DNA from: Rattus norvegicus
Taxonomy: Eukaryota > Chordata > Mammalia > Rodentia > Muridae
Direction: 5' to 3'
DNA: 64,000 bases
Assembly (NCBI RefSeq): GCF_036323735.1
Contig: NC_086033.1
Span: 3,407,826 to 3,471,825 of the forward strand
Position numbers and translations under genes: made by a program. The notes under the pieces were generated by a model that saw only the letters and a program-made list of their open reading frames with translations, searched no databases and was not told the DNA's origin. Positions 42,186-52,744 of the stretch are shown here, piece after piece; within the stretch, counting starts at the first letter, position 1, and every line of letters starts with the position of its first letter.

Positions 42186-43145
42186 AAACACTTAAGTCTG
42201 AGCGTACCTGAGTCTCAAAAGTACTTAAAAAATACTCAGAACACATGCTTCCCCTTTACAGGTCCCAATATCTAAATTCTTCATTTAGGAGAAGGATGGG
42301 TTATGGAGGGGTTTTTCCATGTCCCCCAGCTCGTATAAAGGTCGGAACGCCTTCTCTGGTCTGGAGAAACTGCATCATCTTGGCCAGGATAATGTATACT
42401 CAAGATGGAGTTTTGTTTTCTTCTGCATTAGTCTGCAGTTGATGGCAGGGAGCATTCTCCGTGTTTAATTACATTCACTAGCCAACTGACACAACTTCCC
42501 CTGGGAAGGAGCTTATCCGACTCTGACTCATGCTTTACAGCACGCTGGATTTGAGGAAACGGATAATGTACGCCCCGCTGGCTTTGGAATTTTAAACAGA
42601 AACCCACATGCTGCTGAGTCTCCCGCTTACTCCCAAATATGGGAGAATGTGTGCCCCAGCCACAGTTGCAGGAGGCGTGCTCAGTGTGACAAAAGGCAAA
42701 ACCCACAGTGTGTAGAGAGTGCCAGGCAAGGAGGGGCAGAGCCACCGGACACTTAAAGGAGGAGAAACAACCACAAGAAAAGGGGGCTGGGAGGAGGCTG
42801 ACATTCTAAATTAGCATCAGAAATGACGGCGGGAACAACCTTCAAAACACTCGTCCACAGTGATCACAGACACAGCATGTTGGAACCAGAGGTGGGGTAA
42901 CAGGAGTGTTTTCTGAGCTCTTGGGGGTCACCCTTATCCCAGGTCCTGGGAGAAGCCCCTATGCCCTGGCATCCTCTGAAAAAGAGCTGTCCTGAGGGAA
43001 CAGCCCTGGATCCCAGAGCAGAAGGACACCCTCTCAGCTGAAAGCCAAAGAAGACTCATGGTCCACTTGAACCCCATGCCCTAGTGCTGAATCGCTCTCC
43101 TGCCCACGAGCCTCTCTCTACCTTACAAAAGTTCGTCAAAAGGCA

Positions 43146-43147
<2 letters not shown>
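42186..43147. other. Stretch with no recognised feature
   Basis: No repeat family is recognised. A 105-codon minus-strand open frame at 42428-42745 shows no domain. Confidence 0.4.
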
Positions 43148-43201
<54 letters not shown>

Positions 43202-43280
43202 GTGTGTGTGTGTGTGTATGTGTGTGTATTGTTATATATATGTGTGTGTGTGTATATATATGTATATATATATATATATG
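43148..43280. repeat. (TA)n/(TG)n compound microsatellite
   Basis: (TA)n at 43149-43200, (TG)n blocks at 43201-43252, and mixed TATATG to 43280. Wholly alternating purine-pyrimidine. Confidence 0.95.
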
Positions 43281-43324
43281 ACTATAGCAACAGCCATCTC
43301 CTGAAGTGTTTCTTTGCATATGAT

Positions 43325-43520
43325 GCTGTTCTAAAGTACTTAGTACACATCAGCTTGTTCACACTTAACAGTGTCCCTATGACGACGTAGGTACGTTATC
43401 AAACAATGTCATTTATAGGTGAGGAAAGGAAAGTCCGGAAAAAGGCCAGAGTCACATAGGGAGAGCATAGCAAAGCTGAGGTTTAAAGGGAACACACACT
43501 TCTTCACTCTGTGCTACCTG
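43325..43520 (-). mobile_element. MIR SINE, ancient, inverted
   Basis: acttaacagtgtccctatga, ttataggtgaggaaaggaaa, ggccagagtcacatagggag and aagctgaggtttaaaggg follow the order of an antisense MIR. A fairly clear example. Confidence 0.65.
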
Positions 43521-43690
43521 AAGGAGTACACGACAGACAGGCCAATCCCATCCACAACTCCAAGTTGACCGCTGGTATTGTGCTTCCAATGTTAAAGCTG
43601 ATTTTCTAATTATAATTCTGTTGTGGATCTTTTTGCTGTTGGTAGTGGACAACTGCATAAAATGTATTAAATACAGAAAATATAAATTTT

Positions 43691-43785
43691 TTTTTTGGTT
43701 CTTTTTTTTTCGGAGCTGGGAACCGAACCCAGGGCCTTGCGCTTCCTAGGTAAGCGCTCTACCACTGAGCTAAATCCCCAGCCCC
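43691..43785 (-). mobile_element. ID element, copy 3, with target-site duplication
   Basis: Antisense ID: tttcggagctgggaaccgaa, ccagggccttgcgcttccta, ggtaagcgctctaccactga, gctaaatccccagcccc. agaaaatataaattt stands on both sides (43676-43690 and 43786-43800). Derived stem form. Confidence 0.97.
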
Positions 43786-43840
43786 AGAAAATATAAATTT
43801 TAACGTGAAGCTACAAAGCTTCCATTTTGAATGTCAATTT

Positions 43841-43852
43841 TCTCTCTCTCAT

Positions 43853-43911
<59 letters not shown>
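43841..43911. repeat. (TC)n microsatellite
   Basis: About 35 TC units with two small interruptions (ATTC and TTC). Confidence 0.95.
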
Positions 43912-43916
<5 letters not shown>

Positions 43917-43937
43917 ATTTTATTCTGTGTTATTTGG

Positions 43938-44040
43938 AGACAGGCATGATCTTACCATGGTAGTTCTGGCTGTCTACCAGCCTAACCTGTAACTCCTCTG
44001 CCTCCTGAGAGCTGGGATTAAAGGCATACCCCCTCCAGCA
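43938..44040 (-). mobile_element. B1 SINE, old
   Basis: tggagacaggcatgatctta, ctgtaactcctctgcctcct and gagctgggattaaaggcata. Part of the middle is diverged. Confidence 0.7.
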
Positions 44041-45158
44041 GTTCAAATGCCAACTCTGTGTGTAGGTCCATGAATTCAAAGTTTAGACTTTGGATCTGGT
44101 TAAATTTTATATGTGATATTTTATTTATTTGCAAGTTTTTTATATGATAAACTTTATTTTAAAACAAATTGTGTCTGAGGGAACTGCAGTCCAGCTGGTC
44201 GTGAGATCGTCTTAAGTGTCTTGCTGGATGTGTCTTTCAAGCACGCAGTAGGCACTCAATAAATCCTCTCCGGTGATGTTGTCAGGGACAGTTGCTTCTA
44301 TGCTTCATAGGGTCAGCTCCCACATCGATAATGATGAGCTGTGAGTTCCTTCCCCATTCCAGATAGTATTGAGACAAAGTAAAGAACTACCTGCTTCAAT
44401 GTAGTTGTGGTATTTCCTCACTCTGGAGAAACAAAACGGATGCTTCTATTGCCGTCCCAAGATGGCTACTTAAAAACCTTACTGTATTTAGAACTCTTCC
44501 TTTCTCTTGGTTGCTGCTGATGAGAGAAGTTTCAGGTCATCATGGTTTGCAAGAATTCTGGAGTCTGGCAAGTGAATTACTGCAATAGGAGCTCTATTGA
44601 GTGTTGCTTGGGAAACTCCCAGGTCCTCTGTTGTCTGAGCTAGTCTAGCTTCAGGAGGTTGGAGGATCACTAACAGCTGATAAAGGGACTTTGGGAGCAG
44701 TGTATTTCCCTGCTTGGTCGTGAGACACAGCTGAGCAAGAGGAGCAAATGTTTAGCACATGAAGGCTGACCAGGCCAGGTGCTAGTCTGAGCCCAGAAAA
44801 CCTGTCTCTCCTGCTCCTGGTTACACAAACACACAGCCACCCATGCTTCCTCTACTTAAAAAAGTTACAAAGTAACAAGTGTTATGATACATACATTTTT
44901 TTGAAGAAAGGATACAATGATAAGTTAAATATTCTCTTCTCTATCCTTATTCCTATGTCTGTATATCCCTTTGCATTTTCTCAATCATATAATACACAAT
45001 ATTCGATCTGATCCCCTCAACTCACATATGTAGCTATTATTAGTTTTCTTAAACATTATTACTATTTTTTTTCTTTTTCTAACTTTTTGTTGACATGTAT
45101 GACCAGGAGATTGTTCTAATCAAGAGTGTACAAAAAAAAATCTATAAAAATGTAAGGG
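44041..45158. other. Stretch with no recognised gene
   Basis: The only hint is aagcacgcagtaggcactca followed by ataaatcc (about 44238-44267), which resembles the 3' end of an L2 or MIR. The rest is AT-rich without a family I can name. Confidence 0.35.
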
Positions 45159-45190
45159 CAAACTGGTCACAGTAGCATAGGCCTTTAATC

Positions 45191-45400
45191 CAGTGGTTCT
45201 CAACCTGTGGATAGAGACCCCATTGGAGGTCAAACAACCCTTTCACAGGGGTACCTAAGACCATCTGCAGACCAAATAATTACATTACAATTCATAACAG
45301 CAAAATTACAATTATGAAGTAGCAGCAAACATAATTTTATGTTTTATGTATGAGGAATTAAATTAAAGGTTCAACACATTAGGGAGGTTGAGAACCACTG
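45191..45400 (+). mobile_element. hAT-type DNA transposon (URR1-like), copy 3, inside B1
   Basis: Inverted termini cagtggttctcaacc and ggttgagaaccactg are near-perfect over 15 bp. 210 bp long. Flanking 8-mers ctttaatc (45183-45190) and ttttaatc (45401-45408) differ by one transition and are part of the interrupted B1, a textbook hAT target duplication. No transposase, so a MITE-like copy. Confidence 0.93.
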
Positions 45401-45466
45401 TTTTAATCCCAAAATGCAGAAGGAAGACAGGTAAATCTCTATGAGCTCAAGGCCAGTCTGGTCTAC

Positions 45467-46088
45467 TGTAGAAGAATTTTAATTCAGAAATATGGCTGCT
45501 CTGGCAAGGGATCACATCCAGAGATCTTCTAGGTCTGTGTGACCTTTATTCTCTCTGGCTAGCATATGGACATACCCTTAGTACATACCTTCAAGGTAAA
45601 GTTGGTTTATGGAAGGAAGCAGCCATGTTTGAAAGTGATGTCTAATTGGGGCACATACAAAGTGAGGATTCAGAGAACAATTTGGCAGAATGAGTCAGAG
45701 ATAGGATATGCTCAACTCTCACAAGGACAGGAAAGAGGGGTGACTTAAGAAAGCAGTGCAGAGACAGACAGACAGAGACAGAGACAGAGACAGAGACAGA
45801 GGAGACAGTTTTACCAGGACAGTTTTACAGAGACAGGATGCAGGTGAAAACAGAAAGATTCAGAGACTGAGAAGCCAGAAAATTAGAACAGATAACCAGA
45901 GTTAGAACAGGTTGTCACAGAAAGTTGAAGGCCAAGCAAAGCATTTCAGTGAAAAGCTGAGAGAAGCCAGTTTGAATCAGTCAGCTTGGGCCAGAACAGC
46001 TGCATTGAACCAGCCAGCCAGAGTTCAGAAACTATAAAAGGTGAGCTTATCCAGCAGTAAGCCTCCAAGACAACAATTAGGTCTGTCA
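45467..46088 (+). mobile_element. Solo LTR inside B1, unclassified
   Basis: Runs TGTAGAAGAATTTTAATTC to AGGTCTGTCA (TG...CA), 622 bp. A TATA box (actataaaagg, about 46032) lies close to the 3' side. Flanks gtctac and atatac match at 4 of 6 positions. An ACAGAG repeat sits in U3. I cannot name the family. Confidence 0.65.
45752..45808. repeat. (ACAGAG)n simple repeat in the LTR
   Basis: About eight gacaga/gagaca units. Confidence 0.85.
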
Positions 46089-46137
46089 ATATACCGAGTT
46101 CCAGGAGAGTCAGAGCTACATAATAGAGAGACCCTAT

Positions 46138-46686
46138 TGTTGCGCTGTTAGATCAGTCTGCTGTAAACTCCTAGATGGGTGTGCATGCACTTACTTCTCA
46201 CTATTGTCCCAATGTTTGGATTCCCAAAAGGCACACATACATAGTCTAATATTTTAAAAACCTTAAACAGTTCAATGACTGGGTCACTCCTTAACTCCAT
46301 GTGGCTAACATACTCCCCTGATATTCTTGAATTAATACTTACCAAATCTATATTTTATCTTTGCTGCCCTGGACCCTCTGGGCAGCCCTCCTGGGGCCAT
46401 TTTGCCCCTGCATCTACCCCTTGGCTGTTTCACCCTCCTGCACCTTTCCTGTGTGGTCTATCTGTTATGCCCTCATCATAGCAGAATTCCCTCTTCCTCC
46501 TTCCTTGGTCCCTTCCTGGGAATCCTAAAAGTTCTTCCTCTGTCTCCTTGCTCAACCATTAGCCACCAGTAACTTTATTGACCAGTTAAAAACTAACTGG
46601 GGACAGGCTTCTTTTAGTCCTAAGTGCAAGACACTGCAAACAGGTTTTTGGGTAACATATTTAGCATAAGAACACGAGCTGCTACA
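46138..46686 (-). mobile_element. Solo LTR inside B1 (BGLII-like family, copy 3)
   Basis: The plus strand runs TGTTGCGCTGTTAGATC to GAGCTGCTACA. The reverse complement is the sense strand and shares many blocks with the element at 14375 (ataaagttac, gccaatgg-like, cttttaggattcc, ttagccaca). Flanks ccctat (46132-46137) and ccctgt (46687-46692) form a 6-bp duplication with one transition, typical for ERVK-type LTRs. Confidence 0.78.
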
Positions 46687-46899
46687 CCCTGTCTCAAGCA
46701 AAAATAAAAACAACAACAACAGCAACTGCAAACTCCTTCATGAGTAAACAGGACATCCTAAATGTTAAGAGCACCCCCAATTTCTCTTTTGACCACTTCT
46801 TGCTTCTGATCTCCTGAGGCTAATCCTTATCTGTAGACTAACAGCATAACTCACTCTGCCTGTTTTCAACTCATAAGTATGTGCTCTTTTGTCCTGTTT

Positions 46900-47340
46900 G
46901 TTCTTTCTGTGCTTGGGATAACCATTCGTGTTCTACGTGAATTATTTATTTACACTGCTGTGTACTGCTCCATCGTGTGAATTCGCCATGGTTAATGTAT
47001 ATATGCTGATTTCTGGTAGACGGTTGACTTGTTTTGCTTTTTAAATGCTATAAATAGGGCCGTTCTGGACACACAATCGCTTATCATGGCACATGTACAT
47101 ATTCAGCTTTTGTAGATATCACCAGTTTCCAAAGTGGTTCTGAGATGTACCCTCCCACGACAAATGTGTGCATTCTACTTGCTCCATATCCTCACCACGG
47201 CTTAGTGCCGCTTCTACATGTAGACTTTTGAAGGCATACAGTATCCTATCACGCCCTCAGTTTGCGGTCCCTACTGATTGATGAGCTAAGAGCCCTTTCA
47301 TAGAGTTATTAGTCATTTGGATGTTCTAAGGACATCCTGC
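46900..47340 (-). mobile_element. Ancient mammalian L1 fragment, inverted
   Basis: gctccatcgtgtgaattcgc, atatcaccagtttccaaagt, gtaccctcccacgacaaatg and ctccatatcctcaccacggc are the antisense of the ORF2 C-terminal region of old L1, the same order as in other mammalian L1M copies. Confidence 0.75.
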
Positions 47341-47379
47341 TGGTAAATTATTTTCCTGCCAGTGAAATTATACATACTA

Positions 47380-47662
47380 AACTAGGTATGGTAGTATATA
47401 CCTGTAATTCCAGCATTCGAGAGGGAGACAAAAGTATCAGGAGTTCAAGGACAGCCTCAGACAGTTTTGAGGTCAGACTTGGCTACATAAAACCCTGTCT
47501 AATACCCCTACCCAACCACACCAAAATACATACTAAGCTAGACATGATGATACATGCCTGTAGTTCCAGTGACGACATAGGAGCCTGAAGTAGGAGAATG
47601 GCCTTAGCTCAGGATTTAAGACCAACCTACATGATATAGTGAGACCCCAAATTTAGAAAAAT
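47380..47662 (+). mobile_element. Two tandem B1-like SINE copies, old
   Basis: First (47380-47508): ggtatggtagtatatacctg, taattccagcattcgagagg, cataaaaccctgtctaatac. Second (47532-47662): agctagacatgatgatacat, gcctgtagttccagtgacga. Confidence 0.65.
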
Positions 47663-47664
47663 AT

Positions 47665-49050
47665 ATGGTGGCACAGACCCTGCCCCCAGCCATGCCACAT
47701 GGTGCAGGTGGTTGGAGGACACCTAGAGGTCACACAACACAGCTTGGGAAGAGGAAGACATCCAAAGAGACCTTCACATCACACAGGCTGACTTTAGAGG
47801 AACAGAAAGTAGATGCTATGTCAGAAGCCTGCCAGCCTCCATGCCACACAGCACCAGCCCCCCTCATGGCCCACCCACCATTGGATCTACTGCAATGTGC
47901 AAACACGTGACAGACAGGTGGCAGAGAAGGAGAAGCAGAACAGTTTGAGCATCATGAAGGGAGATGGAGCTGGAGATTCGAGAGTAGAGAGGTACAGCCT
48001 ATGGAGAGTGGTTGGCCAACCCCACCACCTGAAGCCATGGTGAAGTCCCAGCCCGTCCTACTGCTGAAGGCCATGTCTGGGTCTGTGGCCCTGCAGCAAC
48101 AGAGGGCTGCGTCCATATCTGTGGCTCATATTAGCACCAGAGACCATGCAGAAGCCCTGGTCTGGGGGCATCTGGGACCTGGGACCACATAGATGTCCAA
48201 GGGCTGTGCAGAGCTGGTTCCACCCCTCATTGGCTGTGGCATGCTGGAGAGTTGGCCCCACATTTCACTGGCTGCAGTACCCTGGAAAGCCATCCCTGTA
48301 CTTCCCCTGGACAGCATTGTGGAGCTCAGCCTAGTGATAGGGGCAAAGATGAGCCAGCCCTGAGGGCATGAGTGCTGGAAGCTGGCCCCACAACTCGTCT
48401 ACCATGAGGTGGACACATGGGGGATGCCTTCCTCTCCCTCCTGCCTTGACACCTGCAGCAGTCAGGAGAGCTGACCCTGAGCTCATGAGAGTGGGAGAGC
48501 TGGGCCTGAGGACATGAGAGTGGAAATCAGGCCCTGTCCCTCACCTGGGCCACACAGTGGAGTTGGCCCTAATGGAGAAGGCACTGGTGAGCCTGTCCTG
48601 AGAGTATGAGAGCCGGAGAGCTAGCCCAGCCCTTTACAGGATGCAGCACTTGAGAGTGTGGGACCCTGCACCTTGACCGGGCGGTATAGCAGAGCTGGCT
48701 CTGGGGTTGTGGGTGAGCCAAGCCCCAAGGGCACTAGAGCCAGAGAGCTGACTCTGTCCCCTGCCCACTATAGCACTGTGTGAGCTAGCAGGGCGGGGCT
48801 GCAGAGCTTGTCCTGGCTGTGCAGCACAGGAGAGACTGCTGGAGTATGTGAAAGATTCAAAGCTGCAGGATTTCCATGACATAGGACACCAACAGGATAT
48901 CCGGGAGGCGTCCTGGTGAGGATCCAACATTAGTGGTGCAGCAGAAGACAGAGGACTCAAACCGTTGCAATGAAGGTTTGCGAGTAAAGATATGTGGACA
49001 AAGGGGTGTTCTGTGGGATACACAATAAAACACCACAGCTTCTACAATGA
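47665..49050. repeat. GC-rich repeat with degenerate internal periodicity, unclassified
   Basis: About 1.4 kb in which gagagctggcc/gagagttggcc, ctgcagcac/gctgcagtac, ggcatgagtg/gggcatgagtgctgg and gtgagcc recur at uneven 60-110 bp intervals. It looks like a middle-repetitive rodent element that I remember only vaguely, or an old decayed tandem array. Open frames on both strands (48001-48334, 48634-49023) are short, overlapping and not convincing. Confidence 0.6.
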
Positions 49051-49446
49051 GACGGTTTCTATGCTTTTTTAAAAATTCTTGTCTTTTATTTTCTTTTGTG
49101 GGGTTGGCAAGGGTAGAGGGTGGATAAGAGGGAACAGGGCAGAAGATATATTGTGGAGACTAGTGATTAACAGAAAGAAACAAATTGTAGTAACTTTGTA
49201 CTATGCCAGGATAGCTAAACTTGAACTGTGCTTTTGTTTATCTGTTTGTTTTTTCAGGATTCCTTGCTGTGTATAGTGGGCAAGGTTAGCCACTAGCAAA
49301 TCTGTACAAGATTAGGAAGGTACATGTGAATGAGGTGCAATTATGGTCAGAAGGTTGATATATCCGATAGTGTTATGACTCCCTGTCTCAGAGCCACGGA
49401 CTCATTTTGTTACCATGAAATAGTAACTAGGCCCATGGCTTCCCCA

Positions 49447-50012
49447 GATCTCCCAGCTCCTCCAGCTCCCCCCAGCTCCTCCAGCTCCCCCCAGCTCCTC
49501 CAGCTCCCCCAGCTCCCCCAGCTCCTCCAACTCCCCCAGCTCCCCCAGCTCCCCCAGCTCCTCCAGTTCCTCCAGCTCCCCCCAGCTCCTCCAGCTCCCC
49601 CAGCTCCCCCAGCTTCCCCAGCTCCTCCAGCTCCCCCAGCTCCCCCCAGCTCCTCCAGCTCCCCCAGCTCCCCCAGCTCCTCCAGCTCCTCCAGCTCCCC
49701 CAGCTCCTCCAGCTCCCCCAGCTCCTCCAGCTCCCCCAGCTCCCCCAGCTCCCCCAGCTCCTCCAGCTCATCCAGCTCCCCCAGCTCCTCCAGCTCCTCC
49801 AGCTCCTCCAGCTCCCTCAGCTCCCCCAGCTCCTCCAGCTCCCCCAGCTCCTCCAGCTCCCCCAGCTCCCCCAGCTCCTCCAGCTCCCCCAGCTCCCCCA
49901 GCTCCTCCAGCTCCTCCAGCTCCCCCAGCTCCTCCAGCTCCTCCAGCTCCTCCAGCTCCTCCAGCTCCCTCAGCTCCCCCAGCTCCTCCAGCTCCCCCAG
50001 CTCCTCCAGCGC
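49447..50012. repeat. (CAGCTCCTC/CAGCTCCCC)n minisatellite, about 570 bp
   Basis: Some sixty 9-bp units alternate ccagctcct and ccagctccc, with occasional 10-bp forms. AGCT occurs in nearly every unit. The minus strand is G-rich (ggagctggggg). Long open frames on both strands (Ser/Pro on plus, Glu/Leu on minus) arise from the 9-bp period and are not genes. Confidence 0.97.
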
Positions 50013-50019
50013 CTGAGCC

Positions 50020-50490
50020 AGGTGTGTGCCTAGCTCCATGAAGAAGGGCTCAGACATGTCTGTAAGCCACCTGCATTACTGAGTAGGGTTCAGAGACATT
50101 GGGGAATGGATGCGGTTCATTCTTGTTCAAGTTCTCGCTTATCTTTGCTCTGCCCCACTCACAGTGATTTCTCTCTTGACTCTAGAGCCAGCACTAGAAG
50201 TGGAAGCAACAGACTGATACAGACTGTTTAACCTATCCCCACAGTTGCCTAAGATCAAACCCTTAGGTGAGCCTCTAACTCTGCACTGTTCCCACTAGGT
50301 CTCCTTTCCTGATTAAATCTAACTAGTAGTGGGCCCTGAGGAAAACTGGATGGCTATGGAGGCTTATACCAGTGAATCCAGCCCTGGGGACACTGACACA
50401 AGAGGTTGCCAAGAACTGAAGGCCAGACTGGGTCACAAGTAAATACTAGACTATCTGGCCTACAAAATGACAACTAGTCTTAAAAGAAAG
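50020..50490. other. Stretch with no recognised feature
   Basis: Possibly a weak B1-like patch at 50370-50460 (gaatccagccctggggacac). Nothing else is identifiable. Confidence 0.4.
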
Positions 50491-50495
50491 AAAGA

Positions 50496-50706
50496 CAGGG
50501 CAGGAAAGGTGGCTCAGTGGCTAAAAGTGTATACTGCTCTTCCAGAGACCAGAGTTCAGTTCCCAGCACCCATTTTAGGAGACTCACAGTCGACTATAAT
50601 TCAAGCTCCTTGGGTTATGATGTTTCTAGCTTCTATGGGCACATACACTCGTGTGCACATATTCACACACAGATTTACATACATCCACATAATTCAAAAA
50701 TAACTA
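50496..50706 (+). mobile_element. B3 SINE
   Basis: caggaaaggtggctcagtgg, actgctcttccagagaccag, agttcagttcccagcaccca and a CA-rich 3' part with an A-rich end. Confidence 0.85.
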
Positions 50707-50778
50707 AATTTTTTTTAAAGAAAGGAGGAAGGGTAGAAGAAAAAAAGACAAAATAATGCTTATTTAGAAATAATCTCA

Positions 50779-50976
50779 GGCTGGAGAGATGGCTCAGTGG
50801 TTAAGAGCACTGACTGCTCTTCCAGAGGTCCTGAGTTCAAATCCCAGCAACCACATGGTGGCTCACAACCATCTGTAAATGAGATCTGATGCCCTCTTCT
50901 GGTGTGTCTGAAGACAGCGGCAGTGCACTCATATACATAAAATTTTTTTTAAAAAAAGTATTTTTTTAAAAAAAGG
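50779..50976 (+). mobile_element. B2 SINE
   Basis: Complete B2 (ggctggagagatggctcagt to catatacataaa), A/T-rich tail, with a short likely duplication aatctca on both sides. Confidence 0.95.
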
Positions 50977-51038
50977 AATCTCACTTCTAGCAAGGATCAT
51001 TGTCAACCTGTTGGCGTATATTTGCTTTTAAAACTTTT

Positions 51039-51122
51039 TTTTTTTTTCAGAGCTGGGGACCGAACCCAGGGCCTTGAGCTTGCTAGGCAAGCGCTCTACC
51101 ACTGAGCTAAATCCCCAACCCC
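51039..51122 (-). mobile_element. ID element, copy 4, with target-site duplication
   Basis: Antisense ID: cagagctggggaccgaaccc, agggccttgagcttgctagg, caagcgctctaccactgagc. Flanks gcttttaaaactttt (51024) and gcttttaaaattttc (51124). The stem is of the BC1-like form (gcttgcctagcaagc on the sense strand). Confidence 0.96.
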
Positions 51123-51139
51123 AGCTTTTAAAATTTTCA

Positions 51140-51342
51140 AAGATTGTTATTATTATCTTACTTTATGTGTATGCATATTTTGCCTGTGCACCACATTTGT
51201 GCCCGGTGCCTGTGGAGGCCAGAGAGGGCCTTGGATTACCTGGAACTGAAATTCCAGACAGTTGGGAGCCACCGTGTGGGTGCCGGGACCCAAACCCAGG
51301 TAAGCCAGTGCTCTTAACTGCTAAGCCATCTCTTGCTTAGCA
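51140..51342 (-). mobile_element. B3 SINE
   Basis: gtgcctgtggaggccagaga, ttacctggaactgaaattcc, gtgggtgccgggacccaaac, gctcttaactgctaagccat. Well preserved. The ID element inserted at its tail end. Confidence 0.88.
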
Positions 51343-51630
51343 TGTATTCTTCCTGATGAGCTGAAGGCCGGCTAAGTGACTGCCGAGGCCGGTCTGGCTG
51401 ACACAGGGCTGGGTCTTCAGAAGACAGGGCTGGGTCTTCAGAAGACAGGCAGCCTCCCCTGCCAGCTGAGTATCTGTCCTTTCGGCCTCAGAAGCCCTGC
51501 CAGGTCCTTCACTGCTCTGACCTTCCTGGCGGACTGTCCTGTGCTCAGTTCTGCAGTGCTCAGCTCTGCAGCGTGTAAACCAGCCCTTCCGATTTGGTGT
51601 TCTGTTGTTTTGTTTCTGATGTTGCTCTTC

Positions 51631-51634
<4 letters not shown>

Positions 51635-51681
<47 letters not shown>

Positions 51682-51683
51682 GT

Positions 51684-51739
<56 letters not shown>

Positions 51740-51740
51740 T
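51635..51740. repeat. (CT)n and (TTTC)n microsatellites
   Basis: (CT)n at 51635-51679 and (TTCT)n at 51685-51739, joined to a B1 tail. Confidence 0.95.
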
Positions 51741-51845
51741 TTTTAAAAACAGGGTCTTTGGTGTCCTAGGCTGGCCTCAGACTTCCATATAGGGAAGGGT
51801 GTTTTCACATCCTGAGATTACAGGTATGTAGCAGCACCCGCCAGT
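51741..51845 (-). mobile_element. B1 SINE, old
   Basis: aaaacagggtctttggtgtc, ctaggctggcctcagacttc, gagattacaggtatgtagca. Confidence 0.65.
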
Positions 51846-51949
51846 TCAAACCAACTTTTCCATATGTATTTTCCTGGCCCTTCCAGCCAACGACTTTTAC
51901 AACTTCCCTAGTTTGATCTACACTAATTTACAGATTATACCTCTTCAGG

Positions 51950-51992
51950 AAAAACAAAACAAAACAAACAAACAAACAAACAAAAAAAAACC
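51950..51992. repeat. (AAAC)n simple repeat
   Basis: aaaacaaaac followed by several caaa units and an A-run. No attached SINE body was recognised. Confidence 0.9.
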
Positions 51993-52248
51993 CTTTAAAC
52001 CAGACCAGTGCCTTGTCATCTATGCATAGAGCATTAGCTGCAAATGTGGTAACCACCAGGGGGCCACAGCGAGCCCAGAGGCCCTCCCTGTTCAGGGAAT
52101 AGTTTCCCAGATGTGAGCTAGAACTGGAGTCCTTTGGTTTCAAGCTGACTATCTCGAGGCTTCTTTCTCAAGAGTAGGGGTGTGTTCCACAGAACGAGTG
52201 ACCTCGCAGGAACGGTGGCAGGGGCACCCTGTCATAAATGCTTTGGTA

Positions 52249-52365
52249 GAACTAGATGTGGTGACCTCACTGGTAATCCCAGCGCGTGGGAGGCTCAGGG
52301 AGAAGATTGTAAGTTTGAAACCAGCCTAAGCTTCATAGCAAGACCCCATCTTGAAACGAAACCAG
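52249..52365 (+). mobile_element. B1 SINE, old
   Basis: gaactagatgtggtgacctc, ggtaatcccagcgcgtggga, gtttgaaaccagcctaagct, agcaagaccccatcttgaaa. It leads directly into the minisatellite at 52383. Confidence 0.75.
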
Positions 52366-52382
52366 AAAGCTTTGAAAGAGAG

Positions 52383-52744
52383 TGGGTCAGGGAGGATGGC
52401 CCAGAGGGTGGGGCAGGGAGGATGGCCTAGAGGGTAGGGCAGAGAGGATGGCCCAGAGGATGGGGCAGGAAGGATGGCCTAGAGGCTGGGGCAGGAAGGA
52501 TAGCCCAGAGGGTGGAGCAGGGAGGATGGCCTAGAGTGTAGGGCAGAGAAGATGGCCCAGAGGATGGGGCAGGAAGGATGGCCTAGAGGGTGAGGCAGGG
52601 AGGATGGCCCAGAGGGTGGGGCAGGGAGGATGGCCTAGAGGGTAGGGCAGAGAGGATGGCCCAGAGGATGGGGCTGGAAGGATGGCCTAGAGGCTGGGGC
52701 AGGCAGGATAGCCCAGAGGGTGGGGCAGGCAGGATGGCCCAGAA
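52383..52744 (+). repeat. 26-bp minisatellite, 14 copies, SINE-head-like unit
   Basis: gatggcc or gatagcc recurs at exactly 26-bp steps from 52395 to 52733. Typical unit: gggcagggaggatggcccag then agggtg. The aggatggcccagagggt part resembles the B4/RSINE1 head agagatggctcagtgggt. Unlike the array at 18732, no SINE body follows, so this origin is less certain. Minus strand C-rich, plus strand G-rich. Confidence 0.93.

Larger units (their letters stand above)
45159..46720 (+). mobile_element. B1 SINE split into four pieces by three later insertions
   Basis: The pieces read in order as one B1. 45159-45190: aactggtcacagtagcatag, gcctttaatc. 45401-45466: ttttaatcccaaaatgcag up to ccagtctggtctac. 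46089-46137: cgagttccaggagagtcaga up to gagagaccctat. 46687-46720: ccctgtctcaagc then an A/C tail. Each gap holds an element with its own duplication, so the B1 is older than all three. Confidence 0.85.

Noticed and set aside
49330..50057. Long opposing open frames of more than 200 codons (Ser/Pro-rich and Glu/Leu-rich)
   Set aside because: They arise from a 9-bp tandem repeat that is open in several frames; there is no unique sequence, no domain and no exon structure.
52383..52744. Possible coding repeat protein (Gly/Arg/Glu/Asp-rich)
   Set aside because: A 26-bp unit is not a multiple of three, so no frame gives a constant peptide repeat.
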